The notes beneath the pieces were generated by a model, which made no database searches, had not been told where the DNA came from, and worked only from the letters and a program-made list of their open reading frames with translations. A DNA stretch of 64,000 bases, taken from positions 188,001 to 252,000 of the forward strand of contig CAJNDS010002207.1 of assembly GCA_905221605.1 (NCBI GenBank), read 5' to 3'. Numbering within the stretch: position 1 is the first letter of the stretch; every line of letters begins with the position of its first letter. The DNA is from Symbiodinium natans (lineage: Eukaryota; Sar; Dinophyceae; Suessiales; Symbiodiniaceae). This document shows positions 11,634 through 20,570 of the stretch, in pieces. Both the position numbers and the translations under genes were made by a program.

Positions 11634-12088
11634 TGATGTTGGTCAGGGCTGCTTTCGGTGATTCTGCTGAAGTGTGATGGAGTGGGAGATTGAGGCAGCA
11701 TCTGGAGAGGAACATCGTTCATCAAAACCCTAGATAAATCACGAGTATCCCCCGCCATCTCTTCCGCCTTGGACCTCAATCATCAACCACCTTCTTAGCC
11801 CTGAACCCCTGAACGAACGCACCCTTCACACCCTGGACTGGGTCGCAGGACTAGGGTACCAGGACAGGGGGTGGGACTAGGGTACCGGGAAGAGGAAACC
11901 AAACCCCAAAACCCGGAAGAACCCGAAAGAACCCGAAAACCAAGCTGCACTCCGTGCATTTGCTCCGAGACTTGAGCCAACATCGTTGGCATAGTTTATG
12001 GTTAAGACCTCAGTGGACGCGCTCAGCGTGTCATCCTTGCGCAGGGGCTGATGCTTCAAGTGAACATGAGTGCCTCTTTACACAAACA
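11634..12088 (-). repeat. 3' LTR of the copia element
   Basis: 455 bp, starting TGTTTGTG and ending CAACATCA on the element strand. It matches 20116-20565 base for base except for a 5-bp GAGTG insertion near 11680. It contains a near-duplicate ACTAGGGTACC at about 11850 and 11877. A short frame inside it (11715 leftward) is only the LTR copy of the polyprotein's first residues. Confidence 0.95.
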
Positions 12089-12097
12089 CTCCTCCTT
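12089..12097 (-). promoter_or_regulatory. Polypurine tract (plus-strand primer site)
   Basis: Element-strand sequence AAGGAGGAG ends exactly at the TG that starts the 3' LTR. That is the expected place and composition for the RNase H-resistant primer of second-strand synthesis. Confidence 0.8.
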
Positions 12098-12323
12098 GCT
12101 GGGAGTTTCAAATGTCAAATCTTGATGCTCGCAGCACCCTTCAGGCACTGCTCTCTGGGCCCCCAAAAGCGCTCATGCATCAACTCTGCTGGACTATTCC
12201 TTCGGCAGAGCTTCTAAGGAAAGATTAGCACAAGTGGACCCGAACCGTTTATGCAGGACAAAGGCCACCAGTGAAGCAAAAGTAGAACTTCTTCCATTGC
12301 TCCCGTTAGCAATGCGAAGCGCG
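12098..12323 (-). other. 3' untranslated internal region of the copia element
   Basis: 226 bp between the polyprotein stop and the polypurine tract. No frame or repeat is recognised. Confidence 0.7.
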
Positions 12324-15300
12324 TCAAGTTCGTTCAAGAAGTCCAACCTTCTCTCTGAGAGTTTGCAGCCGAACTCGAGGGAGGGTTTTCGTGAGTAAAT
12401 CTGCTACCAGGGTTGCCCCCGGCTCGTGGGTAACGCCAGCTTCGAGATCCCTAATGGAATCCCTCAACCAGCTCGCCCGAAGCGCCACGCCTCGCGTTTT
12501 CCATTTCAGGGGCTGCAGGGATTCTCTCAAAGCTAAGATGATGGCAGCTGCATTGTCGCATCGCAACATGATGGGAAGCGTCACTCCAATCAGCTGGTTC
12601 ACTGTGTCTTGCATGCGTCCACCCTGACTTAAGCATTCTGACATAGCAACCGTTTCCGCTTCGGTAGCTGACCATGACGTCAGTGTTTGCTTCGTGGAAG
12701 CCCAATCAAGAATGCTAGATCCTAGCATGTAGACCATGCCAGATCTCGACCTTCCAGCTGTGGGTGCAAACGAAGCGTCACTGTAACACGTGAACTCCTG
12801 AATGTTTTTCTGCGCTTTGTAGGTCAAACAGACGTTCAATGTTCCGCGGATGTAACGCCACACATGACGAATCAACTGCAAAACCCGTTTTGGTCTATGA
12901 GTCAACTCCGACGCCAAGATCCCAACCGTACTGGCGATGTCAGGCCGTGATCTTGTACTCATCCACAAGAGCGTTCCTAGCTCTCGCTGGCACTCAAGCT
13001 TATTCTGCTCATAGGCCTCATCCTTGACTTCATCGTCGTTGAGTTCAAGCTGTGGTAGAGTTGCGCAGCCCTTAAGGTGTAGCCACTGTCGTCGATGGAG
13101 TTCCTGTAGAATCCACGCGCGCTGACTGATGATGACATCGCCCTCCATGTTGAAACTCATTTGCACCCCAAGGAAAACAAGCTCTGTTTTGCGCTCAAGC
13201 TGTCCCAAACTTCCACACTTGATTGTTCTCTCTTCACGACTAATGAACCCTTGGAGCTTCATAGCCCACTTCTGGCCGATAAACTCCAGGCATCGTGATA
13301 CCATTTCAGGACACCCTACAACGAGCACGTCATCCACGTACAAAGTAAGTAATCCCGTCACTTGGCCCGATGCCACATCAATCAGTCGCCAAAGGCCCTC
13401 ACAAATATCAAGCGGCTCAAGCCGCACTGCTGGCATCTCATCTCCCTCACGAGGCTCAAGAACACTCCCGTTCAAGGTTGAGTCCCGGTCTTTAGCCCAT
13501 TCCTTGGGCGAGATCCGAAGTCCATACAACGCCCGCAAAGGAAGATACTTCACCCCATGAGGTACCAGCTTCAAGCGTTTCAAGATAGCCGGTGGATCCA
13601 AAAGCGGTGCTTCACCACGTCGAAGCACAGTGTTCAGGAATGCCGTTGAGATGTCCGCCGCACCTGCTATCCAAGTTGGTTCCTGAGCAAGCTTATGGTA
13701 CATGGTCCGCACAATCCAGGACGGCACATTCTCGGTTGATAGCTCGTCCTTCGCGAACTCATTGTTTTGAAAATTGCCACATGCAACCAAACGTGCTTTC
13801 GCTAAAAACCCTTGCCCATCTGTATCGCAATTCGCAGAGCTGTCAGGTTCTGTAAGCGGTTTCTCGGATAGCACAAGCTTCATTGGGATGGTTCGGGGAA
13901 TCTCTTCACCAGCCTCCAAGTGTAGATCCTCTCGTTCATAGCCCTGTCGGACAGGCAATAAAACGTCCTTGCTCTCTACACTGGTCAATTCCTTCTGGAC
14001 TGCTTCAATCCATTTTTCAGCACGTTCACCTGTCAAGACGGAGTTAGGCACAACCTCTGCTGATCCACGACGTTGCTGTGCTTCACGCAACAAGTTTTGA
14101 AAAATCTCTTCTGCTTCTTGTTCATCTTCGTCGGTCCTTGTGATGTACTTCTCGGACTTATCGGGCGCAGAAACATCTGGAGCAGACACCGCCCGGCTAG
14201 CAACAAACTTCATGAACTTGTGTCCAAATGAGTCTTCACTCTCATCTGCTGGGTGAGGCTCCTCCTCAACCTCCTCGCCAGCTTCATGTGTTCTAACCAT
14301 GTGGGCCTCTGCAACTTCTGGGAGCTGAGCGATGATGCCATGACTGAACAAATTGAAAATCTCCTTTTCAACCTCAGACCCTCGAGTCTTCTCAAGCAAG
14401 TTGTTCAGTCTCACAAACACCTCATCCGGACTTGCGATGTTGCATCCTAGCTTTTCCTCCACCGTCAAGATGTCCGTATCGGATGGTGCAGCCCATGCAA
14501 TTTGCCCTTTATCTGAAACCCAGGTCTTCTGATCACTACCAGGATTCTCCACGAGTCTCCACCGTGGCTTCTCTCTGTCAAGGAGTATCGGTAACCGAGC
14601 ATACCGCACAAGAACTCTTCCGTCACGTTCCACCAACACTTTAGAACCGTTTGCCACATGTTCCGACAAACCCAGGAAAACTCCAGGCTCGGTCCGATCT
14701 TGGAAGTCTGGCATCTGATCCCTAGGCAGTCGCGACAACACGTAGTCACCTGGAGCTGGAAGGTCTTTGGGGATCTTCAGGTTCAACGCTCTCATGCGCC
14801 GAAGTTTTGCAGCATGAACCATTAGTTCATCCCAGAACCTCATATCCAGCTTCCCTCCCAAGAGCATTGTGGCAGTTGACGTTTTCAGTTGGTCGATCAA
14901 GTTCTCTACTCGCCCGTTTGATTGATGTGAGTAAGGGACCGCAAAAGTACGATAGTGGTTATAAGTCTTAAGCTGTTCAGCGGACAGGCGAGCAGTGAAC
15001 TCACGACCCTGATCAGAATGAATCCGGAAAGTGATTTGTTGCCCTTCAGCCATTGACACCAGCTGATTCAAGATATCTCGCAGCGCCTCTGTCACAACTG
15101 CCGCCTCCTTAGTGCGAATCCCTCGCACAAAAGGCAAATCAAGGCCCTCAGCAATGTGTGCACACGCAACTAAAGCGTAACGATTCCCTGCAAATGACTC
15201 CTTATGTGGCCCACTCAAGTCAATCGAGATCACCCCGTCGTTGATGTCTTTTGCAGGCAATTTTCTGTGGGGCCGACGATGGCCTCTCGCCTGCACGCTG

Positions 15301-18300
15301 GCATGATTCCTCTTGTCATACAAACCTTCCCGGCAAGCCTTTCGCACAGCATCCTCAGGGGAGGGTGTGAGGGGAGATTTCAAGTCCAAGTCACAGGCGC
15401 TCTTCCATGGATGCTCTGTCTCGCTACGAACCCCGTCCCCAACATAACCCTCACATCCCAAAACGCCATCCCGACCCTCAATCCCTTCATCATCATCACC
15501 ATCATCAGGAGAAAGAGGAGAGGAAGGATGTTTCTGCTGACTGTGCTTGTATGTGTCATGCTGAAGTGTGTTTCGCTCCTCAAGTGTGACTGCGGCTCCA
15601 GGGTTCAAGAAGACCTCTGACGACTGAGCAATCAACGCTTTGAAAGCTGCAACATCTGCGTCACTGGCTGCGCAAAGTCTCGTCTCCAGATCCTGACGTG
15701 GCAGTTGGAAGCCCAGCTGTTCAAGTCGACATCGCATGTTCAAATCGATGGCCTTCCATCCTTTGGGGATGTATGAAATCATCACTACTCTGTTGCCAAC
15801 ATAGGGTTCTGTACCGTGCCAACGAGTGGCACAGAAAGAAGCTGCTCTACCATCGTCGAGTCTGTGGAGCTTTCCAGGAATAGGTGCGGAATCCGTTTCT
15901 GTGTACCGCCACACTGCTTGGTCCTCATCCAGGTCACTCGATGCATTTTCAGTCCACAGATGGCCGCCCTGAAAGCTACTCAGACCTACAATCGTGGAAT
16001 CAAATGAGCCGTCGTTTGGATCACGGTGCGGCTTGAAAGCTACATCCTCAGCTATAGCAATAGCCATAAAGGGATTCTCAGTGTGCTGCTTCATAAACTT
16101 AGTGGCAAGTTTGGTGAGGAAAGGGTGCTGCTTGGTGACACGCGTGATTCCACACAGACCGCCCCTAACATAGGACCCGAAGACCCACAGCTTCGCGACC
16201 GATGGTTCTCCTACCACCTTAGAGCTCCTACGAAGGATCAAGGGCTTTAGATCTGCCATCTTCACAGCTGCCAAAACCTCATGATGCTCCACATGATCCC
16301 TTTCAAGCAGTTTTTCGGCAAAGGATTCACTGGTTATTACTTCGACAGCCTTGCATCCCTGAATGTGATCCCCTGACTCCTCCTGAAACTCCAACACATC
16401 AACCCAGTCAATGACCTGGCTCTCCGGGGGAATCACAGGGATTTCGGGAATGTCAGTGACAACCTTGTGACTGCAAATACTCTTCTGCTGCATCCGATAA
16501 TGCTTGCTGAGTGCAATGCGCGCAAGTTTGAAATCAGACCATCTCATGTACGGTAGGCCATTGGTGACAACGCAGTCAACATTCACAATCCTAGCGTGTT
16601 CGAAAGGATGTGGGTACGAGATTCTAGCGCCCTTCTGGTCCCAATTGAAAGCCCCTCCTATGTCGATGATCTTCCTAACTCCAACGATCCACTCTCCCTT
16701 GGCTCCATTCTCTGAGATCATGCACACCTCTCCATGTTTGTTCAAGGTGGCTGCGCACTGCGACCCTGACGCGAGAGTGACCTGAAGCGTTTCTTCACCT
16801 AATGAGGATTGCCGCTTAGTCTGTGGACGGAGCACTTCGTTGGCCCCGCTGTCAACGAGAACAAAACCATCACTCTCAACACGATTGCCCGAGACACAAC
16901 ACATGTTTGCAGCACCTTGGCGCCGCCTACGCACCATGCCATGGAATCTTTGTTGGACTTCGGGGTCGTACTCTTCATCACTCACCGGTTCTCCCGCCTG
17001 CCAAGATGCATATAAAGAGAACGCAAGTTCCTCAATCTGTTCTTCTTCCAGCCGAACACCCTGGACTCCCGTAGAGGCGTGGACTTCATACAGGACACCT
17101 TCATGCTGAAACAGGTCCTCAGCAACCTGCCGTTGAATGCCATTCTCTACCAAATCTCGAGGACTCAGGAAGGCAAGATCATCAGCAAACTCGGCACCTA
17201 ACAAACCCAGGGTCTCAGCTAGGTGACCAAATCCATGACCATTCAACATTTCCTCTAGTGGAATTCGGTCCCTGACATGCCCGGTGGGAGCCCCGAAGCC
17301 GAATCTCATGCATTCATTAAACCATACATCCTCAGGCCATGGCTCTACGTACGGCTGATTTCTTTCCACCGCTACCACAAAACGAAGCTTGGACTGGACA
17401 TCTACACGCTCAAGCTCGAAGGCAAAGGCCCCCTTGAAGACTCTCGTGACCGGATCCAGAACCAACACATTGTGTACAGCAGTGACGGTCCATTCATCAT
17501 TCAACACAGCCGGCAGCTCATCTAATTGCCCAGCCCTATGCAGAATCCATGCTCCATGCTCCACACTGCGATAATCATCAATGTGCTCAAACTCCGCATG
17601 CGCCCTGGTGACGATGTTGCCTGGGTGAGTCCACATTTTCCACTCCAAACCCGTCAAGCGCAAGCTCCACATCCATGGACCTGGCTCGTCGTCACTCTCC
17701 TCCTGAAACTCGTCCCCGAATTCACTCGGAGTAAGATCATCGCTCCTAACACCATCCAGTTCGGAAAGCTCTGAAGAGGAAGAGATACCATCGTCAGAAG
17801 GTTGATCGTTCTCACGCAATGCCATGTTTGCACACACTCGATAACATGTAGCAGACTTCGCCTCAGCTCCAACAAGTGCTGCTGCCTTCGCTTTAGCACC
17901 TGGCTTTGCCTTGGGGTCCGGTTTGTCTCTTGCTGCTGCTTCCTTTGCTGCGGCCTTGGCTTTGGCTTTTGCCTCCCTTGCTTCAGCTTTCTCTTTGGCC
18001 TTCGCTTCAGCCTCCTTGGCCGCTGCCCTTGTCTTTGAATCCTCCTTGCCCTTGCCCTTGCCTTTGGCTTTTGCCCCCTTAGGATCACCATGCCAATACT
18101 CGCAATCCTTTCCCTTCAAGCACCCTCGCTCAGTGTTAAAGAATGCACATGGAGTTGACTTGGTATCACCTGTTGGTTTTCCTTTCTTGCCTTTCCCTTT
18201 ACCCTTAGCAGCTGTGATCTCATACTCTCCAGTTCCAGCATCAGAACCTTTCGGGTGATGTGGCTTAGAGAACTCCTCAGCTGCCAGTCGCCGTGCTTCT

Positions 18301-20192
18301 GCCTCAATCGCCGTCTGCAGGAGACTCACACCTTCTTCGGTGGGATTCAAGATCTCAGGACGAAGACGAAGCAAATTCAAGCGCGTACTCAGGGTGGGAC
18401 TCTTCTTTTCTAGAGTTTTCACCATGTGGTTCAAGGAAGAAATGGCTTCATGTGGAGGATGACTCGGCAAACCAAGGACAAGAATCCGGGATGTAGCCAG
18501 CTTTAGCCTTCTAAGTGTTGCCAAACACTCAGTGAAAGTATTTGCCTGCGGCAGGTTCCTCAAAAACGACGTCAGGCTTGACTTCTCTTCAATACCACCA
18601 GGTTGGTAGCGCTCAAGAATCGCTTCTAGGATCGTTAATGAAGGAACCACTTGACCCGCAGCTGACTCAATCACACCTCGTTTGATATCATCACTCGTCT
18701 GCGAAAGCAAAGTCATAGCCAACCTGCTCTCAAACTCCTCGCATCCGCTGGCAACAGGGGGAACATCGGGGTCATGAACCCCGGCATCCATGCGCCGTTG
18801 AAAGCGCCCCAACGCTGCATCGATTTGGTGCCTCACGAACTTTCCGAACCCAGCACCGATACACGATGCAACGGACACCATTTCGGTAGCATACTGCGAG
18901 AATTGGAGGCCTCGTTCCCATGCCTGACCTCGCGGCTCAAGAATCCTCGGGAACTCCTTCATCAACTTCCACTGGCCCCCTGCAACTCTCAGCTCATGTC
19001 CATCTAGATGGAAACCATCCTGGCTCGAGCTACGAAATTCTTTGGGAAGGGGAGGCGGCTGAGTAGGGGCATTGGCACCCCAACCCTCATTCATCCAGGC
19101 TGATTCCATGGGAAGGCCCGGCGGTTTTGTCAACCAAGAGCTGATTGGTCTGTCATCGTACGCCTCCCACCAGTCATCTTCACCAGACCTTTCATTGACC
19201 TGAAGCGGCGTCCCACTTCCAATGGAAAAAGTCTGCGGTTCCCCAAGGCTTGCTGGCGCCTGGCTTTCCTGCTGGGGTCCTGCGTCCGAGGCAATAGACT
19301 GCGGTATTACGTGACTCAAGTGACCCTGGATCTCCTCGTCACGCTCACGAAGTTTCTTGCAAATCTTTTCAACGCCAACCACACGTTCAAGGACAAGCGC
19401 CAACTGTGTCGAGGAACCTCGCTTCTCTTCTTGGGTTTTCTCATTGAGCTGTCTCACTTGCTCTTGTAGATCGTGAATGCACAATGAAGTCTTGTCGGAT
19501 TGTAGCTTATGCTCCTTCAGGAAGATTTTCCTTTCAGCTTCAGGCCATTCACCTCCAGCTACAGCTTGAAACTCCAATGCGGCTATACGATCACGGATCT
19601 CATTCACTTGCTTGCTCACAGCGTCTTGAAGAAACACCTGGCCCTCTAGGTCATCAACCCTTTGACTCAAATGTCTCACAGCTGTAGCGAGCTCATTCAT
19701 CTGACTTGTCAAGGTGCTGCATGCTTCACTCGCCTGGCCATAAGCCTGGCGACTCTGCAACGCTGCGTCGCGCAGCTGCTCTATTCCAGCAACAGTGGTT
19801 GTCAGGCCAGTGCCCAGCAGATTTGTGCGACGCTCCATCTCATGACGAATGCCTTCAAGGTTCTGCTGCACTTGATCCATACCAGTCATAGCAATAAGAT
19901 CCCAATGATTTCCCTCTAACTGTCGCATCATTCGGACCACGTCACCATTTGCAGATCTAATCTCGTTCATTTGACGGACAAGGAACTCTGCACCTGGCGT
20001 ATTCATGACAACATCCCCAACTTGTGTGCCCTGGCCAGAGACAGAAAGTGAGGAACGCTGATGCTGCTGCTGCTGCGCTTCTGCGGGATTGCTTGGAGCG
20101 TTTGGGCTCATACCCTGATGTTGGTCAGGGCTGCTTTCGGTGATTCTGCTGAAGTGTGATGGGAGATTGAGGCAGCATCTGGAGAGGAACAT
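12324..20192 (-). CDS. Copia Gag-Pol polyprotein, 2622 codons, intact
   Basis: One unbroken frame, numbered from the ATG at 20192, which lies inside the 5' LTR. Met28 (20111) is the likelier start because it is the first ATG after the LTR. In order: Gln/Ser-rich N-terminus; coiled coils about 85-330; capsid-like helical region about 430-640; CCCH zinc finger C682-x8-C691-x5-C697-x3-H701; Lys/Ala-rich basic tail about 703-800; aspartic protease with Asp-Ser-Gly at D1114; an oxygenase-like insert about 1330-1475 (H1389, D1391, H1459, R1468); integrase with D1658, D1727 and E1763 (D-x35-E); RVT_2 reverse transcriptase with D2180 and Tyr-Val-Asp-Asp at 2285-2288; RNase H with D2472 and E2511. Typical Copia polyproteins are about 1300-1500 residues, so this one is nearly twice as long. 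It should drive cytoplasmic particle assembly, reverse transcription and integration of the element. Confidence 0.95.
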   Translation of the reverse strand: MFLSRCCLNLPSHFSRITESSPDQHQGMSPNAPSNPAEAQQQQHQRSSLSVSGQGTQVGDVVMNTPGAEFLVRQMNEIRSANGDVVRMMRQLEGNHWDLIAMTGMDQVQQNLEGIRHEMERRTNLLGTGLTTTVAGIEQLRDAALQSRQAYGQASEACSTLTSQMNELATAVRHLSQRVDDLEGQVFLQDAVSKQVNEIRDRIAALEFQAVAGGEWPEAERKIFLKEHKLQSDKTSLCIHDLQEQVRQLNEKTQEEKRGSSTQLALVLERVVGVEKICKKLRERDEEIQGHLSHVIPQSIASDAGPQQESQAPASLGEPQTFSIGSGTPLQVNERSGEDDWWEAYDDRPISSWLTKPPGLPMESAWMNEGWGANAPTQPPPLPKEFRSSSQDGFHLDGHELRVAGGQWKLMKEFPRILEPRGQAWERGLQFSQYATEMVSVASCIGAGFGKFVRHQIDAALGRFQRRMDAGVHDPDVPPVASGCEEFESRLAMTLLSQTSDDIKRGVIESAAGQVVPSLTILEAILERYQPGGIEEKSSLTSFLRNLPQANTFTECLATLRRLKLATSRILVLGLPSHPPHEAISSLNHMVKTLEKKSPTLSTRLNLLRLRPEILNPTEEGVSLLQTAIEAEARRLAAEEFSKPHHPKGSDAGTGEYEITAAKGKGKGKKGKPTGDTKSTPCAFFNTERGCLKGKDCEYWHGDPKGAKAKGKGKGKEDSKTRAAAKEAEAKAKEKAEAREAKAKAKAAAKEAAARDKPDPKAKPGAKAKAAALVGAEAKSATCYRVCANMALRENDQPSDDGISSSSELSELDGVRSDDLTPSEFGDEFQEESDDEPGPWMWSLRLTGLEWKMWTHPGNIVTRAHAEFEHIDDYRSVEHGAWILHRAGQLDELPAVLNDEWTVTAVHNVLVLDPVTRVFKGAFAFELERVDVQSKLRFVVAVERNQPYVEPWPEDVWFNECMRFGFGAPTGHVRDRIPLEEMLNGHGFGHLAETLGLLGAEFADDLAFLSPRDLVENGIQRQVAEDLFQHEGVLYEVHASTGVQGVRLEEEQIEELAFSLYASWQAGEPVSDEEYDPEVQQRFHGMVRRRRQGAANMCCVSGNRVESDGFVLVDSGANEVLRPQTKRQSSLGEETLQVTLASGSQCAATLNKHGEVCMISENGAKGEWIVGVRKIIDIGGAFNWDQKGARISYPHPFEHARIVNVDCVVTNGLPYMRWSDFKLARIALSKHYRMQQKSICSHKVVTDIPEIPVIPPESQVIDWVDVLEFQEESGDHIQGCKAVEVITSESFAEKLLERDHVEHHEVLAAVKMADLKPLILRRSSKVVGEPSVAKLWVFGSYVRGGLCGITRVTKQHPFLTKLATKFMKQHTENPFMAIAIAEDVAFKPHRDPNDGSFDSTIVGLSSFQGGHLWTENASSDLDEDQAVWRYTETDSAPIPGKLHRLDDGRAASFCATRWHGTEPYVGNRVVMISYIPKGWKAIDLNMRCRLEQLGFQLPRQDLETRLCAASDADVAAFKALIAQSSEVFLNPGAAVTLEERNTLQHDTYKHSQQKHPSSPLSPDDGDDDEGIEGRDGVLGCEGYVGDGVRSETEHPWKSACDLDLKSPLTPSPEDAVRKACREGLYDKRNHASVQARGHRRPHRKLPAKDINDGVISIDLSGPHKESFAGNRYALVACAHIAEGLDLPFVRGIRTKEAAVVTEALRDILNQLVSMAEGQQITFRIHSDQGREFTARLSAEQLKTYNHYRTFAVPYSHQSNGRVENLIDQLKTSTATMLLGGKLDMRFWDELMVHAAKLRRMRALNLKIPKDLPAPGDYVLSRLPRDQMPDFQDRTEPGVFLGLSEHVANGSKVLVERDGRVLVRYARLPILLDREKPRWRLVENPGSDQKTWVSDKGQIAWAAPSDTDILTVEEKLGCNIASPDEVFVRLNNLLEKTRGSEVEKEIFNLFSHGIIAQLPEVAEAHMVRTHEAGEEVEEEPHPADESEDSFGHKFMKFVASRAVSAPDVSAPDKSEKYITRTDEDEQEAEEIFQNLLREAQQRRGSAEVVPNSVLTGERAEKWIEAVQKELTSVESKDVLLPVRQGYEREDLHLEAGEEIPRTIPMKLVLSEKPLTEPDSSANCDTDGQGFLAKARLVACGNFQNNEFAKDELSTENVPSWIVRTMYHKLAQEPTWIAGAADISTAFLNTVLRRGEAPLLDPPAILKRLKLVPHGVKYLPLRALYGLRISPKEWAKDRDSTLNGSVLEPREGDEMPAVRLEPLDICEGLWRLIDVASGQVTGLLTLYVDDVLVVGCPEMVSRCLEFIGQKWAMKLQGFISREERTIKCGSLGQLERKTELVFLGVQMSFNMEGDVIISQRAWILQELHRRQWLHLKGCATLPQLELNDDEVKDEAYEQNKLECQRELGTLLWMSTRSRPDIASTVGILASELTHRPKRVLQLIRHVWRYIRGTLNVCLTYKAQKNIQEFTCYSDASFAPTAGRSRSGMVYMLGSSILDWASTKQTLTSWSATEAETVAMSECLSQGGRMQDTVNQLIGVTLPIMLRCDNAAAIILALRESLQPLKWKTRGVALRASWLRDSIRDLEAGVTHEPGATLVADLLTKTLPRVRLQTLREKVGLLERT
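20099..20115 (-). promoter_or_regulatory. Candidate primer-binding site, half-tRNA type
   Basis: Directly after the 5' LTR the element strand reads GGGTATGAGCCCAAAC. It lacks the TGG that pairs with a tRNA CCA end. It resembles the complement of the anticodon stem-loop of initiator tRNA-Met (around GGGCCCAUAACCC), the region used by Drosophila copia. The likely gag start ATG lies inside it. This is inference from position and partial similarity. Confidence 0.45.
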
Positions 20193-20565
20193 CGTTCATC
20201 AAAACCCTAGATAAATCACGAGTATCCCCCGCCATCTCTTCCGCCTTGGACCTCAATCATCAACCACCTTCTTAGCCCTGAACCCCTGAACGAACGCACC
20301 CTTCACACCCTGGACTGGGTCGCAGGACTAGGGTACCAGGACAGGGGGTGGGACTAGGGTACCGGGAAGAGGAAACCAAACCCCAAAACCCGGAAGAACC
20401 CGAAAGAACCCGAAAACCAAGCTGCACTCCGTGCATTTGCTCCGAGACTTGAGCCAACATCGTTGGCATAGTTTATGGTTAAGACCTCAGTGGACGCGCT
20501 CAGCGTGTCATCCTTGCGCAGGGGCTGATGCTTCAAGTGAACATGAGTGCCTCTTTACACAAACA
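20116..20565 (-). repeat. 5' LTR of the copia element
   Basis: 450 bp, TG...CA ended, carrying the promoter and R region by family analogy. It is in the same orientation as the left LTR. The 5-bp target duplication CTTTC follows at 20566-20570. Confidence 0.95.
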
Positions 20566-20570
20566 CTTTC

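Larger units (their letters stand above)
11634..20565 (-). mobile_element. Complete Ty1/copia LTR retrotransposon (8.9 kb)
   Basis: The element runs from TG at 11634 to CA at 20565 and reads on the minus strand. It has a right (5') LTR 20116-20565, a primer-site candidate at 20099-20115, a single gag-pol frame 20192-12324, a polypurine tract at 12089-12097 and a left (3') LTR 11634-12088. It is flanked by the 5-bp direct duplication CTTTC. Integrase precedes reverse transcriptase, which defines the Copia (Pseudoviridae) superfamily. By eye the LTRs differ only by one 5-bp indel and the frame has no stop, so the insertion is recent and possibly autonomous (inference). At about 8.9 kb it is larger than most Copia elements. 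The extra length lies in a long Gag and in an insert between protease and integrase. Confidence 0.95.

Noticed and set aside
11374-11715. 113-codon frame in the left LTR
   Set aside because: It is the LTR copy of the polyprotein start, running out of the element into flanking DNA.
17654-18258. Basic and Ala/Leu-rich frames overlapping Gag
   Set aside because: Shadows of the Lys/Ala-rich Gag segment in other frames.
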